Below, piece after piece: positions 10,051-19,082 of a DNA stretch of 64,000 nt. The stretch is from Gemmatimonas sp. (GTDB taxonomy: Bacteria > Gemmatimonadota > Gemmatimonadetes > Gemmatimonadales > Gemmatimonadaceae). The position numbers and the translations under genes are program-made. Location: contig JAAVWC010000017.1 of NCBI GenBank assembly GCA_023910675.1, positions 22,233 through 86,232 on the forward strand. Reading direction: 5' to 3'. The notes beneath the pieces were generated by a model. The model worked only from the letters and a program-made list of their open reading frames with translations, was not told where the DNA came from and made no database searches. Every line of letters starts with the position of its first letter. Positions within the stretch are counted from its first letter, which is position 1.

Positions 10051-11168
10051 ACCGGCGCCCCCTGCGCATTGCCCGTCTTCGTGCGCGACGCGGTCACGCT
10101 TGCTGCGGCGGCGCGCAGCTGCTTCTGTACTTCGGGGACGGCAGTCGCGACCGATAGAATCACGGCCGCCGTGAGAATGTCGGTCAGCTGCTTGGGCACG
10201 ATCGCATTTACCGCGAGCCCACCCTGCGACAACGTGCCGAAGAGCAACGCCGCCGCCAGAATGCCGAACGGGTGGTTGCGGCCCACGAGCGCCACGGCAA
10301 TGCCCAGGAAGCCGGCGCCACCGGCAAAGCCTTCTTCGTAGTAGCCCTTGTAGCCGAGGACGAAGTTCACGCCGCCGAGCCCCGCCAACGCCCCGGAAAT
10401 GGCCATGGACACCAGCAGGACACGCGGCACCTTCACACCGGCGTATTCCGCCGCTTCGGGCTGCAGGCCCACCGCGCGGAGTTCATAGCCACCGCGCGTA
10501 CGAAACAGATACCACCACGCCGCGACGGCGGCCGCGATGGCAAAGAGCACGGTGAAGTTCACGGCGCTGCCTCGAAACATCGCAAAGGCGTCGGCCAGTC
10601 GCGGCACATTGCCCACCGTGATATCCGGCGTGCGCAGCGTTTCTGGCAAGTGCAGCTTGGCCGACACGATCCAGTTGAGCAGGGCAAGCACGATGAAGTT
10701 GAGCATGATCGTCACGATCACCTCACTCGCTCCGAAGCGGGCGCGCAGTGCGCCGGGGAGTGCGCCCACGAGTGCGCCCACGAGCATCGCCGCTACGACG
10801 CAGAGCGGCACGGCCAGCAGCGCGGGTACCGACGACGGCAGCAGTAGCCCCAACAGCGCGGCGCCGAAGCCGCCAGCCGCCAGCTGCCCTTCGGCACCGA
10901 CATTGAACAGCCCTGCACGCCCTGCTAGCGCGAAGGCCAGCCCGGTGCAGGTGAGTGTCGTGGCTTTGTAGAGCACCTGCCCGATGCCGTACGCGTTGCC
11001 CCACGTTCCCTTGACCAGCAGCGTCCACACCGCCGCGGGCGATTCGCCAAACGACAGAATGAGCAGGTCGCCCAGCACTGCCGCGAGCGCGAGCGCCACC
11101 AGCGGCGGCAACAGCGCGTCCAGCCAGCGGGTGCGATGCATCGATGGCAGACTCATGGTCGCACTCAT
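10047..11168 (-). CDS. ABC transporter permease, NupP/YufP type
   Basis: A 373-residue multi-pass permease, partner of the downstream one. The motif GLAFALAGRAGLFNVGAEGQ around residue 85 is typical of the first permease in BMP-dependent nucleoside importers (NupP, YufP, RnsC groups). I place the start at the ATG at 11168, which overlaps the ATPase stop (TCAT, i.e. ATGA on the minus strand); the open frame extends to 11213 but that would overlap the ATPase gene further without adding conserved sequence. The C-terminus (about 25 residues) is polar and alanine-rich. It is translated in a coupled series BMP, ATPase, permease, permease. Confidence 0.88.
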   Translation of the reverse strand: MSATMSLPSMHRTRWLDALLPPLVALALAAVLGDLLILSFGESPAAVWTLLVKGTWGNAYGIGQVLYKATTLTCTGLAFALAGRAGLFNVGAEGQLAAGGFGAALLGLLLPSSVPALLAVPLCVVAAMLVGALVGALPGALRARFGASEVIVTIMLNFIVLALLNWIVSAKLHLPETLRTPDITVGNVPRLADAFAMFRGSAVNFTVLFAIAAAVAAWWYLFRTRGGYELRAVGLQPEAAEYAGVKVPRVLLVSMAISGALAGLGGVNFVLGYKGYYEEGFAGGAGFLGIAVALVGRNHPFGILAAALLFGTLSQGGLAVNAIVPKQLTDILTAAVILSVATAVPEVQKQLRAAAASVTASRTKTGNAQGAPV

Positions 11169-12724
11169 GCCGCAGCTCCCGTCATGAACGGTCCGAGCAG
11201 TTCCGCCGAGCACTCGGCCGCCGGCAAGACGGTCACAAACCGGCCGCCATACATGACCGCAATGCGATCGGAGAGCGCGAGCACTTCGGGTAAATCGGCA
11301 CTGACCAGCAGAATGCCTTTGCCTGCGTTGCGCGCCGCACGCAGCTGTTCGTGGATGAACTCGATGGCACCAACGTCGACGCCGCGCGTGGGCTGTGCCG
11401 CAAGGAGTACACTGAACGGACGCCCCATTTCCCGCGCAATTACGATCTTTTGCTGATTGCCGCCGGACAGGGCACGCGCCGGCAGCGATGCGATGGGCGG
11501 ACGGATGTCGAAGCGTTGCACCTGCTCGTTCGCGTTGGCCGCGATGCGCGCGAGATCGAGCCCCGCGCGCGAGGAGAAGTGGTGTTGGCGCCCGAGAATG
11601 AGGTTGTCGGCAATCGAATAGTCGAGCACGAGGCCACGACGGTGCCGGTCTTCGGGAATGTGCGACAGCCCCCGGTCGGCGCGTTCACGTACGGAGAGTG
11701 TCGTGAAATCCTGTGCCGCCACCTCGATACGCCCCTGCTGGACGGCACGCAGGCCGGCGATCGCCTCGAGCAATTCAGTCTGCCCGTTCCCTTCGACGCC
11801 AGCAATGCCCACGATCTCGCCCGGCATGATCTCGAACGAGACATCGTTCACCGCGACCGTACCACGATCGGAGCGTGCGCGCAGCCCCTGAACGCGCAAC
11901 ACCGGCGTGCCCCCCGCTGCAGTTGCCGGAGCGCGCGTCGCCTCACGCGCACCACCGACGGCATCGAGATGCAGATTCACGTCGCGCCCCACCATGGCGC
12001 GCGCGATCTCCCGCGGCGTCACGCCCTGCGTGGGAAACTGCGAGACGGTCGTGCCCGCGCGCATCACGGTGATGTTGTCCGAAATCGCGATGACTTCGTC
12101 GAGCTTGTGCGTGATGAGTACGACCGTTCCGCCGTCATCGCGCAGCGTGCGCAACACCGTCCACAGCTCCTGCACTTCCGGCGGCGACAATACGGCGGTG
12201 GGCTCGTCGAGGATGAGCACCTTCGCGCCGCGATAGAGCGCCTTGAGAATCTCGACGCGCTGGGCTTCGCCAACACTCAGGTCGGCAATGCGCGCGCGCG
12301 GATCGACGTGAAGCCCGCTCGTGCGGCCAAGGGACTCGACTTCCGTTACGGCACGGTGCAGGTCGATCGTCATGCCGTCGGTGGGCTCTGACCCCAGCAC
12401 CACATTCTCGGCGACGGTCAACGTTGGGACGAGCATGAAGTGCTGGTGCACCATGCCCACGCCCGCCGCGATGGCCTCCTGCGTCGTCCATCCCTGCACG
12501 TCACGGCCGAAGACCTCGACGGTGCCGGCATCGGGGGCATACAGGCCCGCCAGCACCCGCATGAGTGTGCTCTTGCCGGCACCGTTCTCGCCAACGAGCG
12601 CGTGAATTTCGCCGCGCTGTACTTCGAGGGTGGCGTCCCGGTTGGCGACGACGGCGCCGAATGTTTTCACGACGCCCCGCAGGCGAATGGCCGGCGATGT
12701 CGTCGACGCAGGCGCCTGGCTCAT
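11165..12724 (-). CDS. ABC transporter ATP-binding protein with two NBDs, nucleoside/sugar type
   Basis: A 519-residue protein with two nucleotide-binding domains in tandem, as in RbsA/NupO importers. NBD1: Walker A GENGAGKST near residue 42, signature LSVGEAQ, Walker B VLILDEPTAVLSPP. NBD2: a degenerate Walker A (GVEGNGQTEL), signature LSGGNQQK and a Walker B region reading VLLAAQPTRGVD, so NBD2 has the usual weakened hydrolysis site of this family. I chose the ATG at 12724, which overlaps the BMP stop; the open frame to 13192 is a shadow of the BMP gene. It energises the two permeases downstream. Confidence 0.93.
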   Translation of the reverse strand: MSQAPASTTSPAIRLRGVVKTFGAVVANRDATLEVQRGEIHALVGENGAGKSTLMRVLAGLYAPDAGTVEVFGRDVQGWTTQEAIAAGVGMVHQHFMLVPTLTVAENVVLGSEPTDGMTIDLHRAVTEVESLGRTSGLHVDPRARIADLSVGEAQRVEILKALYRGAKVLILDEPTAVLSPPEVQELWTVLRTLRDDGGTVVLITHKLDEVIAISDNITVMRAGTTVSQFPTQGVTPREIARAMVGRDVNLHLDAVGGAREATRAPATAAGGTPVLRVQGLRARSDRGTVAVNDVSFEIMPGEIVGIAGVEGNGQTELLEAIAGLRAVQQGRIEVAAQDFTTLSVRERADRGLSHIPEDRHRRGLVLDYSIADNLILGRQHHFSSRAGLDLARIAANANEQVQRFDIRPPIASLPARALSGGNQQKIVIAREMGRPFSVLLAAQPTRGVDVGAIEFIHEQLRAARNAGKGILLVSADLPEVLALSDRIAVMYGGRFVTVLPAAECSAELLGPFMTGAAA

Positions 12725-13770
12725 TGCTTGGCCCCGCGCGTCGACGGCACCACGATGCGACCGGCGATGATCTCGGCGGTGAGCGCGTCGAGTCGGGCTC
12801 GCACGTCGGGCGGAATGAGCGTGCGGTTGTTGTCGTCGTAGATGTACCCCACGCCGTTCTCCGCGAGACCGAACTGCTGAATGCCACCGGTGAATAGATT
12901 GTCTTTCACCGACTTCACTGCGGCCACCACCGACGCATCGATCCCCTTCACCATGCTCGTGAGCACATAGCCCGGCGCTTCGTTGTATTGATCGGCATCC
13001 ACGCCGATGGCAAGCTTGCCGGTCGTGCGCGCCGCTTCGAAGACGCCCAGTCCCGTCGAGCCGGAGGCGTGGAAAATGACATTCACGCCCTGATTGTACA
13101 TCGAGAGCGCCATCTCCTTGCCACGCCCCGGATTGCGAAACGCTTCGGGGGTGACGCCGGCGTAGTTCACGATGACCTCGCAGTCGGGGCACACGTGCGT
13201 CACCCCCGCGCGATACCCAGCCTCAAACTTGTGAATGAGCGCGATATCCATGCCGCCCACGAAGCCCACCTTCTTGCTCTTCCCCACCAGCGCGGCGAGG
13301 GCGCCCACCAGAAACGACCCTTCTTCTTCGCGGAACTTGAGCGCGCGCAAATTGCTCGGCAGCGGCAGTGGGTTTCCCACGGAGTCGAGCGGGACCGACA
13401 TATCGACGTCGGCAAAGCGCACGTTGGGATATTCCTTCGCCAGCGCGAGCACATCATCGGTGAAGATGAAGCCCACCCCGATCACGAGGTCCATCCCTTC
13501 GGCCGCGAGCAACCGGAGGCCGGCTTCACGATCGGAGCCTTCACCCGGCTCGATGTAGGTGACGCGCGCGCCAAGTTCTTTCTGCGCACGTTCGCCCCCC
13601 AGATAGGCGCCGTCGTTGAACGACTTGTCACCGCGTCCGCCGACATCGAAAACGATGCCGACGTCGAGGCCTTCGGAGGTGTCTGCGACCGTGGCCCCGG
13701 AGGGGCGGACCGTCAGCAGGGCGAGATGGGCGAGGACGAGCGCCCCGATCAAGGAGAGGGTGCGGCGCAT
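12721..13770 (-). CDS. BMP-family substrate-binding protein of the nucleoside-type ABC importer
   Basis: A 349-residue periplasmic binding protein of the basic membrane protein (PnrA/Bmp) family, the group that binds nucleosides. Residues 1-26 (MRRTLSLIGALVLAHLALLT...) form a signal peptide without a clear lipobox Cys, so it is probably soluble in the periplasm, unlike the lipoprotein versions of Gram-positives. Family hallmarks are the opening 'GIVFDVGGRGDKSFND' near residue 40, VGFVGGMDIALIHKFEAGY in the middle and IFHASGSTGLGVFEAA. The start at 13770 puts the signal peptide at the N-terminus. It is the first gene of the ABC operon; transcription presumably begins in the short gap upstream. 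Confidence 0.9.
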   Translation of the reverse strand: MRRTLSLIGALVLAHLALLTVRPSGATVADTSEGLDVGIVFDVGGRGDKSFNDGAYLGGERAQKELGARVTYIEPGEGSDREAGLRLLAAEGMDLVIGVGFIFTDDVLALAKEYPNVRFADVDMSVPLDSVGNPLPLPSNLRALKFREEEGSFLVGALAALVGKSKKVGFVGGMDIALIHKFEAGYRAGVTHVCPDCEVIVNYAGVTPEAFRNPGRGKEMALSMYNQGVNVIFHASGSTGLGVFEAARTTGKLAIGVDADQYNEAPGYVLTSMVKGIDASVVAAVKSVKDNLFTGGIQQFGLAENGVGYIYDDNNRTLIPPDVRARLDALTAEIIAGRIVVPSTRGAKQ

Positions 13771-13866
13771 GGCCACGAAGGTTCGCCGTCTGGCCCTCTC
13801 ACCGGAAGGGCTTGCGGGCTGGGGAAATGCGATGGGCGCCCGGCTCCCCGCAGCCGCCCGGTAACA

Positions 13867-13897
13867 CAAAGGGCCACGGAGATCCCGTGGCCCTTTG
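13867..13897 (-). terminator. Rho-independent terminator after the TPR gene
   Basis: A perfect 13-bp stem (caaagggccacgg / ccgtggccctttg) with a 5-nt loop lies 20 nt past the stop of the minus-strand TPR gene. Read on the minus strand the 3' arm ends in ccctttgtgtt, a modest U-rich tail. It also lies about 100 bp before the BMP start, so it insulates the ABC operon from read-through. Confidence 0.8.
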
Positions 13898-13917
13898 CTC
13901 CATCCGACAGCCGCCCA

Positions 13918-15426
13918 TTACTTGATGGGCTTGTACCGGTAGGCGTAGATCCCCGGCGCGGACGCCTTGAGTTCGACGTTCTTGCGATCACCCTTCTTGA
14001 GGGCGCCCGATGGCGCCGTCGCCGTCCCAACCACCGTGCCCGCCTGGTCGAGGAACTCGGCCGTCACCGTGTACGACCCCGTCGGCGCAATCTGCTCGAG
14101 CGCGAGCGTCAGCGTCGCCTCGCTGGCGCCACGCGAGAAGCCCGCCACCTCGACCTTGACCGGCAACGCCTCGGCGAGCGTCTGGTACTTCACCAGCGAA
14201 TCCGTCCACGCCTTCTTCTCGGCGGGGAGCTTCACATTCTTCGCAAGCCCCTGCGACGCGTAGGCGAACATCATCCAGCCATCGTAGTTGTTGGGGTCGA
14301 GCGCCACCAACTTCGCGCTCGGGCCGAACATGTCCTTGAAACGGTCCTTCGCGTACAGTGAGGCGGCCACGTTGCGCAGCCCGTCGCGGCTGTTCGGATT
14401 CCGCTCGACGGAGGCTTCGAACAGCTTGAGCGCGTCGTCCGTGCGGTTGGCACGGGTCGCCACGACGCCGCCGACGGCCAGCACGATGTCGCTGTGCTTG
14501 CTGGGGTTGGCGATCATGTCGGCGTACACCGAGGGCAGGTTGGCCGTGTCCTTGGCCAGTGTGAGCGCTTCCGCCCAGTTGTTGAAGTGGTTGGCCACAT
14601 CCGGGCTGTCCGGCGTGGCGGCAATGAGCGCCTTGAAGTAACCGGCCGCCTCGCGCGCCTGCGCCTGCTGGTCTGCGCCCTGTGCCGCAGACGCCAGTTC
14701 GAGCGACGTCATGGCCATGTAGTACATCGAGCCGTTCTTGAGCTCACGGTACGACGTGTCCGCGCCCGAACGATCGACGACGTGCTTCCAATGCATCATC
14801 GCGCCCTTCTTGTCGTTCCGCTGATTCGCCACATTGGCGAGCACGTAATGCGCGTACGGGCCGTCGCTCATCAGCATCGAGCGCTTGGCGTAATACTCGG
14901 CCGAATCGAGCTTGCCCGCGCTCGACGCCGAGAGGGCCGCCTGCGTCTGCGCCAGCCACAGCTCGTTCTGCCGCTGCGCCTTGATGTCGGCTTCACACGC
15001 GGGCGCGGCGGCGACGATCGCCTTGTAGGCGGCGTCGATCGCGATCACGAGGTCGATCGGGTCGGTCGGAGCGCTCACGAAGCCCAGCGTGCTGCGAACC
15101 GGAGCCGCCGGGATGCCGGGCTCGATCGCCCACATCTTGAGCACTTCGCTGAGCATGAACTGGTAGCCCGTGGCGTTCTTCGCATAACGCTCCGGCTTCG
15201 TATCCAGCTCCTTGATCATCTGCGTGAGCAGCTTCTTGCGCTGCTCGGGGGCGGTCGCCGCCTTGGCCTGCTGGAAGCTGAGCGACTGAAGCGCCAGCTC
15301 CTTGGGCTGATTCACGTCGATCGTACAGGTGGCCGACACACCGCCGGGCTGAGCGGTAAGCGTCGCGGGAAGTGCGCCGGTGAACGACACAGCCGCCACG
15401 GCACCTGCCATGAACGTCAAACGCAT
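13918..15426 (-). CDS. Exported TPR-repeat protein of unknown role
   Basis: A 502-residue protein with a signal peptide (MRLTFMAGAVAAVSFTGALP, cleavage after LTAQP region). The mature part is mainly alpha-helical repeats of tetratricopeptide type, for example around residues 165-200 (SAEYYAKRSMLMSDGPYAHY), 320-350 (RTDDALKLFEASVERNPNSR) and 370-390. The last 90 residues look like a beta-sandwich (SYTVTAEFLDQAGTVVGTAT), a possible Ig-like or FxLYD-type end domain. Such proteins usually scaffold complexes in the periplasm or at the outer membrane. The gene stands alone, divergent from nadB across 96 bp and closed by a hairpin terminator. No specific function can be assigned. Confidence 0.8.
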   Translation of the reverse strand: MRLTFMAGAVAAVSFTGALPATLTAQPGGVSATCTIDVNQPKELALQSLSFQQAKAATAPEQRKKLLTQMIKELDTKPERYAKNATGYQFMLSEVLKMWAIEPGIPAAPVRSTLGFVSAPTDPIDLVIAIDAAYKAIVAAAPACEADIKAQRQNELWLAQTQAALSASSAGKLDSAEYYAKRSMLMSDGPYAHYVLANVANQRNDKKGAMMHWKHVVDRSGADTSYRELKNGSMYYMAMTSLELASAAQGADQQAQAREAAGYFKALIAATPDSPDVANHFNNWAEALTLAKDTANLPSVYADMIANPSKHSDIVLAVGGVVATRANRTDDALKLFEASVERNPNSRDGLRNVAASLYAKDRFKDMFGPSAKLVALDPNNYDGWMMFAYASQGLAKNVKLPAEKKAWTDSLVKYQTLAEALPVKVEVAGFSRGASEATLTLALEQIAPTGSYTVTAEFLDQAGTVVGTATAPSGALKKGDRKNVELKASAPGIYAYRYKPIK

Positions 15427-15522
15427 GACGTCTCCTAAAAGCGAAAAGATGCTGAGAGAAAGTGGCCGGAGCTCTGGCCAGGGGTTCAGTTGGGGACCCG
15501 ATGTCCTTTACTTGAAACTACT

Positions 15523-17046
15523 ATGACCAAACGGATCCGCACCCGGTTCCTGGTGATTGGCAGCGGAGTGGCTGGTTTGCACACGGCGTGGCGGGCCTCG
15601 GCCCACGGCCCCGTGACCGTGCTCACCAAGCGCACGCTGTTCGACTCTGCCACGGCATACGCACAGGGCGGCATCGCCGCTGCGCTCGGGGCCGGGGATA
15701 GCCCCGAACTGCATCGGGAGGACACCTTGGCCGCCGGGGCCGCCCTGTGTGATCGTGAGGCGGTCCAGGTGCTGGTCGAGGAGGGACCGGCCCGTGTGCG
15801 GGAGCTGCAGGCCGCCGGCGCCCGTTTCGATCTCGACCCGGACGGCGATTTCAAGCTGGGGAAAGAGGCCGCCCACTCCCGCCACCGCATTGTCCACGCC
15901 CACGGCGACCAGACGGGGGCGGAGGTGGCTCGGACGCTCGTCGCCAAGGTTCGGGAATCGTCGGCCATCACGGTACACGAGACCGCCCGCGTCCTCGATC
16001 TGCTCTTGGTAGAGGACGAATCCGGGGTGCAGTGCGCTGGGGTACGGGTCTCCATCGCAGGCATGCCCGTGGAAATCGTCGCCGACGCCACGGTGCTCGC
16101 CACGGGCGGCTGCGGGCAGATTTTCCGCTATACGACCAATCCGCAGGTCGCCACCGGTGACGGCTTTGCCATGGCACACCGAGCGGGTGCCCGGCTGGCG
16201 GACATGGAGTTCGTGCAGTTCCACCCGACCGCCCTCGACACCCCGGAAAACCCGCTGGCGCTCATTTCCGAGGCGGTGCGTGGCGAAGGGGCTATCCTGC
16301 TCAATGGGCGTGGCCAGCGGTTCATGCCAAGCCGTCACAAGCTCGCCGAATTGGCCCCGCGCGATGTGGTGGCCCGGGAAATCTTCCGGGAGCAGCAGGC
16401 GCACGGACGGGTCTTTCTCGACGCGACCAAATTGGGGGAGGAGTTCCTGACCCGATTCCCGGGGATCACGGTGCTTTGCCGTGCTCGCGGCATCGACCCC
16501 CGCTTCGAGCCCATCCCCGTCACGCCGGCCGCGCACTACATGATGGGCGGGGTCATGACAGACCTGGCGGGTCGCTCCAGTGTCCCCCGACTGTACGCGG
16601 TGGGGGAAGTGGCGCGGACCGGGGTGCATGGTGCCAACCGCCTGGCGTCGAACTCCCTCCTCGAGGGGCTCGTGTTTGCCGAGCGGGTCGCCCGCGATAT
16701 GGTGCAGACCCCGGAAGAGCTCGCCGAGCCGGAGCTTGCTCCCTGGGATGTCCCGCCGCTCGCCGACCGCGGCGCCGCACAGGTGGCCGCCGACGAAATC
16801 CGGCAGATCATGTGGGATCACGCCAGCATCGCCCGCACCGCTCCGGGACTCCGGCGCTGCCTCAACGCCCTCCAGCGGGTGGGTGAGCGGCTTCCGCCTG
16901 GTGCCACCGAAGAGCGCAACCTGCTTACGACCGCCACCCTCGTGGCCGAAGCATCCCTCCTGCGCAAGGAGTCGCGGGGAGGGCACTTCCGGAGCGATTT
17001 TCCAAAGACCCGCCGGAAATGGCAGGGGCGCCACATCACCTGGTGA
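15523..17046 (+). CDS. nadB: L-aspartate oxidase
   Basis: A 507-residue flavoenzyme that oxidises L-aspartate to iminoaspartate, the first step of de novo NAD synthesis. The FAD dinucleotide fold starts at once (FLVIGSGVAGLHTAW, residues 8-22). Other family landmarks are TAYAQGGIAAALG, FVQFHPTALDTPENPLALIS, the HYMMGGVMTD block and HGANRLASNSLLEGLVF. The start at 15523 (MTKRIRTRF) puts the FAD motif at the normal distance from the N-terminus; an upstream TTG at 15490 adds 11 unlikely residues. It heads a plus-strand run with nadA and nadC, so the whole quinolinate pathway is here. Confidence 0.96.
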   Translation: MTKRIRTRFLVIGSGVAGLHTAWRASAHGPVTVLTKRTLFDSATAYAQGGIAAALGAGDSPELHREDTLAAGAALCDREAVQVLVEEGPARVRELQAAGARFDLDPDGDFKLGKEAAHSRHRIVHAHGDQTGAEVARTLVAKVRESSAITVHETARVLDLLLVEDESGVQCAGVRVSIAGMPVEIVADATVLATGGCGQIFRYTTNPQVATGDGFAMAHRAGARLADMEFVQFHPTALDTPENPLALISEAVRGEGAILLNGRGQRFMPSRHKLAELAPRDVVAREIFREQQAHGRVFLDATKLGEEFLTRFPGITVLCRARGIDPRFEPIPVTPAAHYMMGGVMTDLAGRSSVPRLYAVGEVARTGVHGANRLASNSLLEGLVFAERVARDMVQTPEELAEPELAPWDVPPLADRGAAQVAADEIRQIMWDHASIARTAPGLRRCLNALQRVGERLPPGATEERNLLTTATLVAEASLLRKESRGGHFRSDFPKTRRKWQGRHITW

Positions 17047-17115
17047 GTGCCGGGCACGTGACCCCGCGCCGTCTGCCGATCCTGCGACACTTTGCTTCCT
17101 GCATTCTCTCCCAGC

Positions 17116-18126
17116 ATGACCGTCCTCGAAGCTCACTACGATCCCGCGCTCGCGGCTGAAATCCGCGCCCTCGCCAAGGCGAAAAACGCGGTCATTCTCG
17201 CGCACAACTACGAGCGTCCCGAAATTCAGGACGTGGCCGACTATGTGGGCGACTCGCTCGGACTCTCGCGCGAAGCGGCCAAGACCGAAGCCGATGTCAT
17301 CGTCTTCTGCGGCGTGCACTTCATGGCGGAAACCGCCGCGATCCTGTCGCCACAGAAAACCGTGCTGCTTCCCGATCTCGCCGCCGGTTGCTCGCTGGCC
17401 AGCACCATCGATGCGGACCAACTGCGCGCATGGAAGGCCGAGCATCCGGGCGCGGTGGTCGTCGCCTACGTCAACACGACCGCCGCAGTGAAAGCGGAGA
17501 GCGATTACTGCTGCACCTCGGGTAATGCCGTCGAAGTGATCAACGCGATTCCCGCCGACCAAGAGATTCTGTTCCTCCCCGACATGTTCCTCGGCGCGCA
17601 TGTCCGCCGCGAAACCAAGCGGGAGAACATTCACGTGTGGATGGGCGAGTGTCATGTGCATGCGGGCATCGATCCCGAGCATATCACACGGACACGCGCG
17701 CAGCACCCCGGCGCGGAGTTCCTCATTCACCCCGAGTGCGGCTGCGCCACGTCGGTGGTGGAGGCGATGAGTGCCGGCGCGGTCGACAAGGAGAACGCGC
17801 ACATTCTCTCCACCGAGGGGATGATCAAGCGTCCGTCGCAGACCACGCAGGACACGTTCATCGTGGCCACCGAGATCGGGATTCTGCACCGGTTGCGCCG
17901 TGAGAATCCCACCAAGCACTTCATTGCGGCCAATGACCGCGCGCAGTGCTCGTACATGAAGGTCACGACGCTCCCCAAGGTGCGCGATGCGCTGCAGTAT
18001 ATGCAGCACCGCATTACCGTCCCCGAGGAAATGGCCGCGCGTGCGCGGACGGCGATCGCGCGCATGGTGAGCATCGGCGGAAATGCCGGCGTCAGCCCCT
18101 TCGGCCCAGAGGCCCCTGGCGAATGA
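17116..18126 (+). CDS. nadA: Quinolinate synthase
   Basis: A 336-residue 4Fe-4S enzyme that condenses iminoaspartate with dihydroxyacetone phosphate to quinolinate. The three cluster-ligand regions of the family are visible: the Cys of FCGVHFMAETA near residue 76, the PECGC motif near residue 210 and AQCSYMK near residue 277. ILAHNYERPEIQDVADYVGD near the N-terminus is also diagnostic. I chose the ATG at 17116 (MTVLEAHYDP). Its stop overlaps the ATG of nadC by 4 nt. An oxygen-sensitive cluster enzyme near a high-affinity cytochrome bd oxidase (same run) is a functional pairing worth noting. Confidence 0.97.
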   Translation: MTVLEAHYDPALAAEIRALAKAKNAVILAHNYERPEIQDVADYVGDSLGLSREAAKTEADVIVFCGVHFMAETAAILSPQKTVLLPDLAAGCSLASTIDADQLRAWKAEHPGAVVVAYVNTTAAVKAESDYCCTSGNAVEVINAIPADQEILFLPDMFLGAHVRRETKRENIHVWMGECHVHAGIDPEHITRTRAQHPGAEFLIHPECGCATSVVEAMSAGAVDKENAHILSTEGMIKRPSQTTQDTFIVATEIGILHRLRRENPTKHFIAANDRAQCSYMKVTTLPKVRDALQYMQHRITVPEEMAARARTAIARMVSIGGNAGVSPFGPEAPGE

Positions 18127-19082
18127 GCTCTTTCCACCCGCCGCTCCGCCCGACGCCGCCAACGTCGCACATGGCCGTGGCCCCGCGGACGATTACCCCG
18201 CTCGATACACGCGCGGTAACTGTGTCACCGCTCGCGTTTCCACTCAGTGCCGATGAAACGGCCGCGCGCGTGCGGGTGGCATTGCAGGAAGACGAAGCGT
18301 TCAACGACATCTCCACGCTCGCGACGGTGGTCAGCACGCGCCACGTGCGCTGCTCGATCGTCGCGCGACGTGACGGGGTGATCGCCGGCATTCCGCTGGC
18401 GGTCGACGCGTTCCGTCAGCTCGATGCCAACGTCACCATTCGCATCGAAGCCGAAGACGGCACGCGCGTGAAAGCCGGTGACACGGTCATGGCGCTCACG
18501 GGACACGCGCGCGGCATGTTGTCCGCTGAGCGCACCGCGCTGAACTATCTGCAGCATCTCTCGGGAATCGCGACGTTGACGTACCGCTTCACCGACGCGG
18601 TGAAGGGCACGGGGGCGCTGATTCTGGACACCCGCAAAACCACGCCGGGGTGGCGCTCGCTCGAGAAGTACGCGGTGCGTGCCGGTGGAGGCACCAACCA
18701 CCGCCTCGATCTGCGCAGCGGGGTGCTCATCAAGGACAATCACCTCGCGGCCATTGGGGGCGACATGGCGATGGCCGTCGCCCGTGCGCGTGCGCTCGCG
18801 CTGACCGGCACGCCCGTGCAGGTCGAATGCGATACGATCGCGCAGGTCGACGCCGCCGTTGCCGCCGGTGCCGATTGGGTCCTGCTCGACAACATGTCGC
18901 TCGATCAGCTGCGTGAGGCGGTCTCGCGCTGCCGTGGGCGTGTCGTCACGGAGGCCTCGGGTGGTGTCTCGCTCGATACCGTCCGCGCCATTGCCGAAAC
19001 GGGTGTCGATCGCATTTCCATCGGAGCGCTGACGCACTCTGCGCCGGCGCTCGACCTCGCTCTCGACTTCGACGGCTTGTGA
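18123..19082 (+). CDS. nadC: Nicotinate-nucleotide pyrophosphorylase (carboxylating), QPRTase
   Basis: A 319-residue enzyme that converts quinolinate and PRPP to nicotinate mononucleotide with CO2 release. Conserved blocks include LQEDEAFNDISTLAT, TALNYLQHLSGIATLTYRF, the active-site stretch LDTRKTTPGWRSLEKYAVRA, GGGTNHRLDLRSGVLIKDNH and EASGGVSLDTVRAIAETGVD. The ATG at 18123 overlaps the nadA stop; about 35 residues of Pro/Thr-rich sequence precede the first family block, so an internal Met (MAVAPRT) at 18171 is an alternative start. The next gene overlaps its end by 4 nt (GTGA). Confidence 0.96.
   Translation: MSSFHPPLRPTPPTSHMAVAPRTITPLDTRAVTVSPLAFPLSADETAARVRVALQEDEAFNDISTLATVVSTRHVRCSIVARRDGVIAGIPLAVDAFRQLDANVTIRIEAEDGTRVKAGDTVMALTGHARGMLSAERTALNYLQHLSGIATLTYRFTDAVKGTGALILDTRKTTPGWRSLEKYAVRAGGGTNHRLDLRSGVLIKDNHLAAIGGDMAMAVARARALALTGTPVQVECDTIAQVDAAVAAGADWVLLDNMSLDQLREAVSRCRGRVVTEASGGVSLDTVRAIAETGVDRISIGALTHSAPALDLALDFDGL

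Noticed and set aside
15508..18162. 884-codon open frame on the minus strand
   Set aside because: It is the antisense shadow of nadB and nadA, which are unmistakable on the plus strand; long antisense frames are expected in GC-rich DNA.
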